Source: Casuarius casuarius
Taxonomy: Eukaryota; Chordata; Aves; Casuariiformes; Casuariidae
Direction of reading: 5' to 3'
Assembly: GCA_003342895.1 (NCBI GenBank)
Contig: PTFA01000011.1
Span: 3,893,644-3,957,643 of the forward strand
Length of the DNA stretch: 64,000 nucleotides
Part shown: one piece after another, positions 27,286-40,300 of the stretch
Position numbering within the stretch: the stretch's first letter is position 1
Layout of the letters: each line of letters begins with the position of its first letter
Position numbers and translations under genes: made by a program
The notes under the pieces: generated by a model
What the model saw: only the letters and a program-made list of their open reading frames with translations
Told to the model about the DNA's origin: nothing
Databases searched by the model: none

Positions 27286-30200
27286 ACACTGAATTTTCCT
27301 TAGAGAAGTGCTTTTGAGAGGCCATCTTACCCTAAGATGCGAATGAAGCCTCCACAGATGCTCCTATGCAAAATAATTTTGATAGCATGTGCCTGCAGTA
27401 AAAGCATGTACAGAGGAGGATCCCCAATGATTTTCACTAAGCAACCTCAGTNACTACTAGTTGGATGTCTATATACTTCATGTAGATCAAGTTTATAGTC
27501 TTGACATAATCACTATTCACACACAACTGCCACCTTTAGTATTTGTTATCTGAGAAGTATGCTAACAAGTGGCCACCTACAGTGACAAGTTTCACTCCTA
27601 GAGCAAATGCTTTTTAGATAAGATCAAGCTCTATTAGCAGAAGAAGCTTGCACTATCATAATTTGTTTCTTGTTGCCTGTACCATCAGATTTTATGATTT
27701 TCAAAACTCTATCGATCCTTGTCAGTCTTCNTTTCTAAACTACTTATGCTACACATGCCTAGCCATGTAATGGCATCTGTGCATGAGATCATAAGCATAG
27801 CAGCACCCTTCAACTTAAAGCATAACCCCCCTATTTTCTTAGACAGGTGGACATTTACAGAAGCTTTACACACTTCCAAATTCCAAAGCTTTTTGCAAGT
27901 AGTTCCACTAAGATAGTCTTGCTATCTTTTGAGTGTTCCAAAACAAAAGTTTCAAATCAAACTGAGATCAAAACCAGATAGTACTGTGTTATATTAAGAA
28001 TATATAAGAGAACATTTCTGTTAAGTCAGAATGCAAGTTACGGATAAGTTTTCTTAGCTGGAGGAGAGAAAGTGGCCAATAGGAACAACTTCTGCATACC
28101 TGGTTTCTAAAGTTTATTGAAAGGAGTAGGTGGTAAATCAGAAATGCATCTGAATAATACCCAGATTAATAGTTTCTCCTACATACGAGCAGTAACTTCT
28201 GCTTACTGCACATGAACAAGTTCCCCACCACCACCAATATCAGTTATATACTCTTTGAATAGAATCCGAAAGACGACGCACATGATTACAAGTTAATCAT
28301 ACTAATGTCATAGACTAGATTAGCAAAGTTCTGTCATCACATTGCATTGTATTTTCACAACCCTTAGAAAACTGCTTAGCCAAAACATCCATCCTAGAAA
28401 GTAGTAACACACAATTCAAGGGTCTGTCTGGTTGCTTGTACAAGAACAAACTTGTAACTTTGTAATGTGTGTGCAAAACCAGGATGACTTTTACCCATTG
28501 ATGTCACTGGACTGTGCAACCCACACTAATACAAGGGCAGTGAGTCAGATCTGACTGAATCAGTTAAATGCCTTGTTTACAAAAACCTCTTCTGTAGATC
28601 GTTCAATTTGTATCATAGCTATACACCCATATGCAGAGAGTATTAAATTACTGTTACTTTTACCAGGTGAAAGTACATGCTTAAAGCTCCCAGGCTACTC
28701 AAACTCTGCTCAAGAACTAATTTGCATCTGCCTGGTTTATTTCCCTTCAAGAATTTTATCATGCAAGTGGAGAGAATTCGCATGGATCTGTTACTTTGTT
28801 CTGATTTTGACCTACAGTCTGTGCCTTACAAGTAGTACTCCTTGCACTTAAAGAAGTATGCTAAGGCTGAAAGGAACATCTTTCCTTCTTTTTTATTTTT
28901 CCATTAAAGGGGAGAAGTATTACTGTACCATGTTTACTAAACACTTTCCTTTTCAAGAAATTAAAGTTGAAGTTGCAAACTGCACAATGGCAAGGAAAGC
29001 AAAGGTCCAAAACGAGATCACTTCCTATCATCCTCCAATAGCTGGTAGGGTTCCCTTTAATGCATATAGTACAATAGTATTAAATGGGCTACAACTAGTT
29101 AGTGTACACACTACTAGTTAGTGTTCTCATTATATACATTTCAGTTTTCATTACAATAACATCTCAGGATGTTGGCTTTTACAGTAATACGGTTACTGCC
29201 CTACTTGCAGCCTACTACCTGCAGCATATAACAAGGTCTTACAAAACACGCATACTATTTTAAAGTACAGGTGACAAGGTACAGATATGCCATGGAACCT
29301 TAACTCTATTTATCCATTTTTGGTCACACTTTTTATCTCAATCTTGAAGTCATACAGTGAATTAAGCATAGTAATAAATGTTCTTAGGTTTGTGTACTTA
29401 CTCTGACACAAAATAAATACTTCAGGAATAATGTATTTTCTTCTACATAAGAACTGAAACATGAAACATTTATTACAACATTGAAAATAATTTAATGATT
29501 ACAGCTCTGCAGATGTTGAAATGTTGTCAGTTAAGAAACTTAAAACTAGAGTAACCCTCTTCCACTTATAGAGAAGCCTTTACCACTACTATGTGACTCT
29601 AACCCTGTTAAAATGTGTCCATATGCTTCATTTGAGACCTTAGTCCCAAAAGTTTATAGTCTCTTATCTAGTGAAGCCTACCAGGCAGAACAATGGCCTC
29701 AATGGAACAAAACACAGAATCATGCAAGAAAATTCAATCAAATAAGCAAACTGTTACATAGGAGGCATCAAAATGGTTTGGCGACTCTGTTGAACTGGAA
29801 GAAGGAACTCAAAACGGCCTTACAGCAACTGAAACAGATTTCCAACCAAATCAGCAACTGGCCTTTTTTAATATGTTGGTCACTGTGCTTGAGTTTATTC
29901 ACACATGTGCTGACCTTTTATTTTTATTTTTTTCTATTATCCAAAACAACAAACTACCTTATTTGTAGTTTTACTTCTTAAAAGAAAATAAATTTTCATC
30001 TCACAGTTAGTTGCTATGGAAATAGTACCTCACAACTGGACTTCAGTTGGAATAAAATGTAGGAACAGCTCAGAAAATAACCTATTATTTCCTAGAACCA
30101 TATACCTAAAGATACAGGATTTAAGGAGGAGGCTCAGATAACAGAAAACTTTTTGGAATGCTAGTCCAAGACTTTTATCTCCGTAAGATGAAAAATCTAA

Positions 30201-31080
30201 CTTTCCAGTAATACATCAGTCTCCCGGTTTTTATGTTCCCTCTGATAATTATGACTGGTATCTGCCTCAGTCCTAATAAACTTGTGGAAATTATACCTGC
30301 AGACTACTATATCCATTTGATTTTGAAATTCCTTTAAAAAACAAACAGAAACATCTTCAGACTCTCAAGAGTTTAAGTTTGAGGGACATAATTTAATTGC
30401 AGAAATGATGCAAAGAAAAAAACCACAATATCCATATTGTGCTTGTTCCTGATGTATAGTCTGTGTCTCCAAAAGCACATTAACAGATGGATAAAACTGC
30501 CATCACATTTTGCCAAGACATTGCATAGAATATCTGTTTTTTTGCCCTGAATGAGTACTCAAATGCTTAATGGGTAGAAGAGAGAGATCATCAGCAATTC
30601 TTTGAGACTACTAGATTTCTAATTCCCCTACTGCAGCCTTTCAAAGCTCCATCACTCCCCCCACACTGATTTTTTGGAGAGGGACTGTTATGCACTGAAA
30701 TTCTATCTTTCATCTACAGAAGAGGGGATGGACATTATTAAAGATGAAATAAACCACTTCTTTAGTGGCCCATGTGTCTTTAAACAATGGTACTGACTAT
30801 TTGATCTTACATTTCTGCTCCGAACACTAAGAAACAGAACTAACATGGTATTTAAAGAGAGAATGCGATTGCCAGGTCCCTTCAAAATAAGCTTTCTTGT
30901 AGACAGAAACCAAGATTTTCTTCTTATTTAAATCCAGTCAATAGTTTTATCATTCTAACAAGGATTTGAACTGTTGAGGGTTGCTCATAAGATGAAAAAA
31001 TGCAGTCTGGAGAAACTATTGGTTATCCTAGAGACAAGAAAAAACAGAACATATAGCTGTCCTGGATGTAAAGCGGACTT
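27286..31080. other. GPA33-MAEL convergent spacer, right part, with MAEL 3' UTR
   Basis: No exon is recognised. The MAEL 3' UTR must lie just left of 31081 on the minus strand, but its polyadenylation signal could not be chosen confidently. A 122-codon plus-strand open frame at 29613-29981 has no family resemblance. Confidence 0.5.
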
Positions 31081-31196
31081 TCAATTACTGAGAGAGCTGG
31101 TTAGATGAGATGCACTTTTCAGCAATTGAGCAATTCCTCTTCCTCGCATGGTACTTGCTCCGTAAGCAGGAGTCTTCACACCACAGGGAGAACCAC
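31081..31196 (-). CDS. MAEL: MAEL coding exon 12 and stop
   Basis: Starts in phase 1 after acceptor TTGATAG, encodes GSPCGVKTPAYGASTMRGRG and a short basic and serine-rich end, with TGA at 31083-31081. MRGRGIAQLL corresponds to VRGRGITRLL in human; the bird C-terminus is shorter beyond it. Confidence 0.87.
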
Positions 31197-34100
31197 CTAT
31201 CAAATTAAATACATTTTGCAAATCAAATCAGCCTTTAAAGCCTGCATAAATTAATGGAATTGTCTTTCATATGCTTTGAAGCTGAATCTATTCAATAGCT
31301 CTAATACAAAGTCAGAGGCAAGAGTTTTTGTCCTCCATAAACACCAAGTCCATTTAAGAACTCATGACTTACAGTTGCAACAGTTTCAGATATAAGACGA
31401 CATGTATTTTAATGCAGGAAAATAAGCTGCGAACTCAGAATTCTTCCAGTTATTTGTCTAACTTACCTCTCTTCTTCTCGGAAGGTTAGCCATGTATTTC
31501 CCAGATGAATTGAGGTCGTATGCCCTCTTTTAAAAACATTTTAGCTCCAAAAGGAAGACTTTAAATGAGCACTTTATAAGCTGAATTATAACAGAATACT
31601 TGCAGCAAGTACCAAATGAGTGTGCACATATAATGATTTAATAGCAAATAAACTGTTTTAAAGATGACCCTGCCTCAAAGTGCATATAAGCATATCAAAA
31701 AGACTTCTCCATGTAACAGAAAAATAAAGAGGTAGAAATCAGATAGCAACATTTGTAAGAAAAACTAAGTTTGGAGAGACTTTTTTGACCATAAGGATAG
31801 TTCTGTATGTTTAAGTCTTTGGATATTCAATGAAATTTGTAACTGTATACAGGAATAAGCTCAGCTCACACAGAGCTGTTCAAAATTTCTGGCAATAACA
31901 GAGAACATCTGAGCTCAGAAATCTGAAAAAGTAGCAATACAATCATGGGATAAAGTTTAAATACCCTCTTTCCCTTTCCAAATGTGAAAGTCTCAGACTC
32001 ACAAGCAGAAGGGACAAATCCTTGATCCTGACTTGGAGAAATGAAGTGGCTGTCACATCCAGAACTCTTAGCCTTCGTTTTCTGTATGAAGAAATAAACA
32101 CTTAAAATAACACGTTTCCTAAAGCAAAGTACACACCACAGCTACTCATGATAGCTATGAGTTATGGTCAAAGATCAGCACATTTAATATTGACTGACTT
32201 CCTGTAAATGCATTAGATTTGAATTAGTCCTCACTGCTTATTTCAGAGGCAGCACTAGAGCAGGGCTCTACAGTCACAGGAGAGCCTAAAATCAAGACCT
32301 GAAGCAAATGTAAAAGAAATAACACAGGTAGTGATTATTTTTTTATCTGTCTACCTAGGACACCTCAAAAAATAACATCCAAAGAGAAAATGGCTAACTT
32401 GAAATTGGCAAGTTTGGTCTGTTTAGAATGCTTAGGTTAGCTGGAAGTAACACAGTATACTGATTTAAAGATTCTGACCTGGAAACGTCCAGCATCCAGT
32501 ACTACCATCCTGGCATTCGTCCCGTCATGGGAATCACAGTCTTCAAGAGGTAGGTGAGCTGCTGTCAGTGAGACTCCATACACACTAGCTAAAGATTTAC
32601 TGATACAATAACTTGATCAAAGTGGGGGCGAGGGGGGGAGGGAGGCAAGAAAGAAGTTTTGTTAAGAGGACTGTACTTTACGGCTCACGTACAGAGGCAG
32701 AGTATTCTTAGTTCTTCAATTGGCAAAAACAAGGAGTCACAGATTGAGATGCTTAGAGAAGATGACAGAGGGCAGAAGGACATTATCCTAACAACTAGAC
32801 AGTTTCACAGCACCCTTCCAAAAGCAGCAGTCTACTCTACAACTACATATGAAGTTAAAACAATTGCTTCCCCACACTACAAAATGCAACCACTTAAAGG
32901 TGTGGAAAACAACAGCAAGGCATAGCAGAACATAGCATAATTTTTTGAATGAAGGACTGTTCATTATTATTTCTCTCAAATAGTGTTGCTATGATTGACT
33001 GAAATCTTAAATGGCATTTCCCCATTTCCAAACTACTTACTTTTCCTTCCCTCCCATCCAAAAGACTACAGAAAGTAACTATCTACACTGTATGTAAAAC
33101 AGTATAAAAATTTCCAAAGTAGAGATGGACTGGAATATACTGAGATTTTGCCACCAAATACAGGTATACTAAATCTCTGAACAAAACAGTGAAATTCTTG
33201 CATAAATAACATTTCTCTCAACACTCCAGGGTCAATTGGAGGTAGTGAAAGGATGACTACAAACCAAGATGGACATTACTGCCACAGACATTACATTACA
33301 TTAGCTGCTGCTGCTGCTTACAGCATGCTGTTAAGCCAAACGAACAAAAATTAAAGCTACAAAGAGAACAAAGTCCTGGAGGTAGAAGAAATAAATAAAA
33401 TTCAAGATTTAGAACTACAGAGCTCAAAGAAGTCAGAGAAGCCAGAGCCAAAAACGGAAAAAAATAAGAATTCGTCACACTGCTAATAGCTCCTTTGCAA
33501 TACTCACGCAATTTTCTTACAGGATGCCAAAGCACAGAAAAGTATATCATTCTCTTCATGCCACTTGCACCTACATGGAATGAAGTTCATGTTTATTATA
33601 GAAGCATCTACATCTTTAATCAGTATGAACAGCTGGCCTAGTGAGAAAGAATAGGAGCATTAAAGATATCTTGTCTCAGTGACCATATAGTATGTTTTTA
33701 AAATCTCACAGAGAAACAGTGTTCAGATAACTGAGATCTAGGTGACTCTGGTAGAGGTGAGAGCTCTGCTTAAGAAACACTCTGCTGCAGTGGCTGGAAA
33801 GGGGAGAAAAGAGAATCCTGTGTGAGAAATGGAATTTACAGATAACAATTTTAAGTCTCATACTAATGTAAAGCAGCTCAGCCTCACCATTCTCCTCTGC
33901 AAATTTGTGCTTTAAAGCACATTTTCCCATTCTTATTAAGGTCTCCCTCTAGCGTGAAGACATTCATGCAAATGGAAAACTGCCTGATTGTACAAGGAAA
34001 AAGTAACACTGACTATCCCAAGTGGTCTCAAAACCCACAGTATAAGCAGAATTTCAAGAACAACCATTTTCTTAAAAGGATTCAAACTTTAAGATGAAAT

Positions 34101-34307
34101 TTTTGGTTCTTACTTAAAAGAACAGCAGAGGAAAAGTTAAAACGTTTTTAAGTTAACTGCATCAACACTAAATATTTCCCTGCAACACCACAGGCTATAT
34201 AAAGCATCACTGTACAAACAAATAAGGAACTGTAAGTGGAAAAAGCTTTACCATGCAAGACATATGGGAAAATATATATATATATATAATATATATATAA
34301 AAATTAC

Positions 34308-34352
<45 letters not shown>

Positions 34353-37300
34353 TAAACAGAGTTCCAGAGCTACCGTAAAGAACAGGAAGATTCATTCAGG
34401 AAGGGGAAAAAAAAAAAAAAAAAAAAGGTAAAATCTAGTTTAACTCTTATGCTTGAGAATGTAATTGCTACCACTGGCAAAAATACCCAGTCCCTCATCA
34501 CAGCAGCAGCATGAGGCATTTGATGTACAGTAACAGCCAGCTTCACATCCAAATTACATTTCTGAGAGAGTCTGAATCTCCTTACTTCTAATTATTTCCA
34601 GTTAAATACCACTCTATATTTTATTCCCTTTTTTTCTCCTTTAAATTAGGCCCCAGACTCAGCACTAAAAGTCATCTATCTTCATATTCCTTTTTGGGAA
34701 AGACAGTATTTTGCATTTCCAGTCGTACTCATGCTGTGATAGGAAGTATTTCTGTTTAGAAGGTTTGCTGAGGAATCCTGTCTAACAAGGAACAAGTTGT
34801 ATGTATGCAGTGCACCAAGAGATGTCAGGCTAATACACATTTCCACAAAGAAGAACCCAACATACCTGGTATTACTGGAGTAATCCCACAGGAAGACATC
34901 TAGTTCTTTACACACCCAAGTCTTCGATGGCTCCTTTTGATATTTCTTCCAGTACAGTTCTACTACCAGGTCTTCCACATCAAGAAGCTCCAGATGGCTC
35001 TCAATGCCTACAGTTCAGAGGAAGTCAAGGTCAAGAGAAGAACTAAAAAGTCAGCTGAACAGAATGCCTATTTCTCAGCCACTCCACAGCCACTGCCCAG
35101 CCTCTTACCAGAGCCTCAAAGCTCTTGTAAACCTCAAGAACTGTTCTATCAGTAATACTAACAACATTTGGCTTCCTAGCAGAGTGTGTCCTATAGTCCC
35201 ATAATTTTCTCCACTGCAGTAATTTTGCATCCTACCTATGGACCTTCTTTCCTCAGAAGCCTTTCGTTTTCCCATCTGTTACCATAAACCTACGTTCACA
35301 GTAATCTCACTGCCTCCAGTGCTCCTTTAACTGGCTGAGCAAGAAACAGTGTATGCTGTTTAAACTATGGATGCACTCACCAGCTGGTTAGCTGACTGAC
35401 CATGCAGCTGTGTACTGTCATTGATTTGGGCAGGGGGGAAGAGGGGAGAGAGATGCACACAAAGCAGTTCTAGCTACCAGTAACAGCGTTTATGAAACTT
35501 GCATAAATCTTTGAGACTCGAAATCCTTCTGATGAATACAGCTATCCAAAATTTCATAACCCTTCTTTCTGGAGAAAACAAATGCCAGAAATGATTGATT
35601 TGTCACCTGATAAGCTAGCCATTCGTCTGAGGCACCAGTTGATTCGGTATCTGTCATGACACTACAGAAAAAGAAAGTTTCAATCACATTCAAGAAGTTT
35701 GTATGTACTCTGACATCTGCAAGACCTGTTACTGATTATGTCTGAAAAAGTCACCTCTAGAACTCAATTTAATGTTTCTGTACACTCAATCCCATTCTTC
35801 CTAGAAATTACTTTGAAGAGGAATCAAATTTCGTGCATTATTCCAACCAACCTCTAGGAAACATTCTGAACTAAATGTCTGGGAACAGGTTAAAGGTTAA
35901 CTCATATTACTGATGTCTCCGCTAACTGCTAGAGGATTTTTTTCGTGCACATTTCTTCATAGCCCTGTATTCATGTGTGGAGCCCAAGATCTCACACCCC
36001 TTCCCTCTATCTATAAACATTAGCTTGAGTGGAATCAAAACATAACATAGTTGTCAAAAATCTTTAACTCCTCTGAATCCTAATATCTCATTTTGCTCAT
36101 TGGCAACTCAGTGAAACTTGAGCAAAAACAAGATGTATGGTATTCTCATCAGAAAGAAGTCAAAGCCTGTTTTCCATAAAAAGGTAAAAAGACCTCTTAG
36201 AAAAGTAGGACTGCCCAAATATTATTCAACACAATTTAAGTATAAACTTAAAAGCCTTTAACTTAAGTCAAAACAATGTCAGAGACCAGGTGATATGTTA
36301 CAGAATCAAAGAACAGTTGGAGTTGGAAGGCACCTCTGGAGATCATATGGTCCAAACCCCATGCTCAAGCAGGGTCAGCTAGAGCAGGTTGCCCAGGATC
36401 TTGTCCAGTCCAGTTTTGAGTATCTCCAAGGATGGAGACTCCACAACATGATGTTCATTAACAGACTAAAGCCAGAGGTGAAAGAAAGCAGAAAATTGAG
36501 TCTCTGCTATATAAAAAGGTTAGTTTCTTTTTCTAGCTGAAGAAAAAAAGGAAGCTTTTTTTATTCAGCCTCCCTGTCACCCTTGGTTACTGAAAGAAGT
36601 CTGAANTGCTAACAAGAGATTAAATTCCCCAACTTTTTAAATGGGGCAATTCCTTCCTGCACTGAAACTATGAAAAATAACAATTCGGAAAAGGATGTCT
36701 ATTTTCCACTCATTTACACATAAGGTTTTACAGTGGTCCCTCCTTAGTTATCCCATGGAAGGGAAATTTGAGGTTTTGATTTAGAGCCCCTTACTTTGAC
36801 CTTGATCATACCCTGCAGTAGAAACGAGGCCAAACACCTCCAGCTGGCTGCACAAAGGCAAGAAGTTCACGTAAGACAACTGGGTAACGAGCGCGTGACA
36901 GCTCAAATCCGGATATAGGGATCTTATGAGTGTTATCACCTAATGAAGGTAGAGGGGGGAAAAAAATAAGTTACAAGAAGTCCTGTTTCCTTAAAAGATA
37001 CAATTCTACCTCCTTTATATCTTCTCATATACACATATGTGCACACACATACCACACACACACAAGTTCCCCTCTTGTTCTCTATGGGCAGTATCTGTGA
37101 CTAAGCTATCAAAACCTTGCTTCCATCAGCAAAAGACTAGGCTGTGAGCAGACACATGCATACCCTCCTTTTAAAAGGCCATTATCTAAATATTTGACAG
37201 AGGAAAACAGAGGCCAAGTCAGTTCCTTCTGTACACAAGGGCAGGAAGTCTACTAATAGGAACGAACTGGAATCTATAAAAAGGCAGGCCAAGCCAGACA

Positions 37301-40300
37301 CAACAGTAGTATAAATATTTTAACTTTGTTGTTATCTGTAATGCTGCAAGAGATTCAAACTTTTAAACACAAACTAGTGTCTGAGTTATTCTATTATGTA
37401 TTAGAACCTTCATAGTGAAGATATACATGCAAGACAGGATGCTGTGTTCAGATGGGCTTGAAAGCATCTAAAGCCATATAAAGTTGTCTCATTTAAGAAG
37501 AAAATACTGCAGTTACTTGCAAATGAAAATAGGAAGGCAGAATACAAACAACTCTGTCANTGACAAAAAATTTTGTGAGACGTCCTCTGACATTTGTAGG
37601 TTTAAGAAACATTCAAAGTAACTGTGACGAGCTGCTCTGTCACCTCTTTCTCTTCAAAACTTGAGATGAAGTTTCCAGAAGGAGAAACTAGAGACTTGCA
37701 AAACATTTGGATAGAGATGAGTTAAGCTCAGTCTAAGAAACCGTACACTCTTGCATCTAATCTTTTTCCCCCATTGATACTCACTTGCAGCCTGGCAGTG
37801 GTACCGAAAACCACGTGGTGGTACTTCTGCAGAAGAGCGGGGGGGGGAGAAAAAAAAAAAAAGTCACCTAACACATAATAACTGATCCTTAACTTTGAAT
37901 ACTACACACCNTACTCTGATGTGCTGAAAGGAGCAGATTTATCTATCCTTATGGCCTTGCACAAGTGCCACAACTCTTTGAGAAAGTTATTTGAATTTAC
38001 AAAAACAAAGCATATCGTATAACTTTTGTGTTTACATCCAATCACGACAAGTGCACATTAGATGTTTGTGTTCCATATTTGATGCCAAAGTCCTTCTTTC
38101 TGGATTTATTCTACCCTCTCCGAAGTCTTCATACAGTTCTGACACTTCAGCACATCTCTTCAAAAAACAAAAAAACAAAAAAACAAAAAAAATCCCAAAA
38201 ATACCAGAAAAAAGCACTACTCAGATGTTTTAAGTAGAAGCCCAACCACTCATAGTCAAAGAAACAAAATTGCCTTACTACCAGGAGTCTGAATTGGACA
38301 GCAGTAAGTAACAGTAGAAAGTCTTTCTCTCACCCCAGAGCAAGTTGAACTATTTCTTTTCTTCCCTTCCTTGGAGCTCACCAGGATCTATGAAGTGATG
38401 GAAATCAGCCATTATGCCTTCCTTTAGAGAGTACTTGACACAACCAATCTCACATGGAAGGAAGCGCTGCTCACAGTGAGACGGCAGCTCGCCATGGCTG
38501 TAAATGTTCAGGAAGTAGATGATGTTCGCAACCACAGCTGAAAGAAGCTTTTTTCAGAAGAGCCGCTAGAGATTACAGCTAGCCACCCTGCCTCATCCCA
38601 TCCAGTGAAAGCTTCAGTGCGCTCGACCATCTAAGTTAGTAGAGCAATGACCAAGTAAAGCTCACAGATGGAGGAAGACATGTGAGAGGTCAAGGCAGCC
38701 AATACTTGTGCAAGGGTCGGCCACGCTGGTGATCCCAATGCAAAGGCCTCTTCCACTTAACTAAGCCCAGATGGTATTGAGTGAAGATACCAAGATTAAA
38801 AAAAAAAAAAAAATCACTAAAACCCACAAGAGGCCTGGAAGCCATCAAGAGCTACTGTTCCTTTTTATAATAGTATTCTCTGTCCCTTAGGAAAGTGAGG
38901 CTAGAAAAGACATCAGTAACTACAAAGCAGCCTCACAAGCTCAATTCAATAACTTACAGAAGTAAAACGAGCTGGTAATCTTATGCTATAAAAGGAGATG
39001 AGAAGTCATCCAGTAATTTAAGGGATCAGAAAGCAAGAATACCCAAGGCAAACCCAAAGCATTAAGAAATCACTTTTACATTTATTAGAAGTCCAAACCA
39101 TGAAAAATACCGACTCTAAAATACATCTAATGCTTCTATTCACAAATGTCACATAATGTTCTCACTGAAGTTTAAAGTAATTATTTAATCCCTACCCCTA
39201 AGTTCTGCCCCTCATCAGAAAAATTTTGCTCTACTATATATGTAGAGATGCTATCTATTTCTACACAGAAATGATGCTGAAGGCCAAACTTTGTGTCATT
39301 CATTACCAGTTGTCCTAAGTTTGAATTCTAGTGCTCTCTTACGTGAATCTTGAAATCTCTACAGGCTGCAGGGCCGTAGGAGAGACACCCGTCCTACAGA
39401 AGTTCAAACTACTTTTCTTATGAAAAATGGGTACAGTCATGGGGAATCATACAGAAACTTTGCTGAGAAATATGAAGGAGCAGCATCATAAAATGCATCT
39501 CAGTTTCACCTTACCATTAACCCTCTTGCTCAGTTGAAAGATCAGTTGCGTCAGCTCAAGCCATCATGATCAACCTGACCAAATCTGCATCACGATAGGG
39601 GCAGCTTAGATTCTGGCACAGAGGAAGCTAACTGTTACACTATTTTTGGAGCTACTCTTTCCTGCCTCTTCTTAACTATGACAACATGAAAATAGTTCAA
39701 GAGGCTTGTCAGGCAAAAGGCCTGAGCTGAGACTTAACTAAATGCACAGCACAGATATAGCTTGTATTAACTGGCTGCCTGACTTAGCTTTTAAGCACTA
39801 CCATTTATCATTTTTTGGAATAAAATATCATTCACTGGGGAAAAATTACAGATGTGTTCATTACTCAATTCTAGTCAAAACATCCATTTGAAGGGAGAGT
39901 ACAGATAGGAAAGGATTAGTTTTCAAAAGCCCTTTCAATAAGCAAGCTAGGCAGTAAGTTATAAAAGCACTGACCAAGCAAATATCCCTCTCTCGTTCTC
40001 CAAAGCGGCCATGTCATCGTTTTGTCTAACAGCTACACTACTCAAAGTTTCAAGTTTGACATCTAACAACTCCTCACTCTTTAAACTTGCTACAAGCATT
40101 CTTTTATGCAGACCTTGGATTAGGCCTTGTAAACCACAGAAGTAAGAGCAGAAGAACAGCCCTTGTACAGATGCCATTGAGGATATCTACAAAGGGCAAG
40201 ATTTTATCTACCAGGATCAACTGCTTCAAGGCTACTGTACCCTGGTCATTCCTCCAAGATATAGCAGAGGCATCTGGAAGAGAAGTACTTCTGGGTGTCT

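Noticed and set aside
29613..29981. 122-codon plus-strand open frame in the GPA33-MAEL spacer
   Set aside because: No recognisable family, no splice context, AT-rich spacer; length is within chance for a window this size.
32003..32081. Extended MAEL exon 11 to a GTATTT donor
   Set aside because: It would be phase 0 and would not join the conserved exon 12 frame; the GTGAGT donor is both stronger and in phase.
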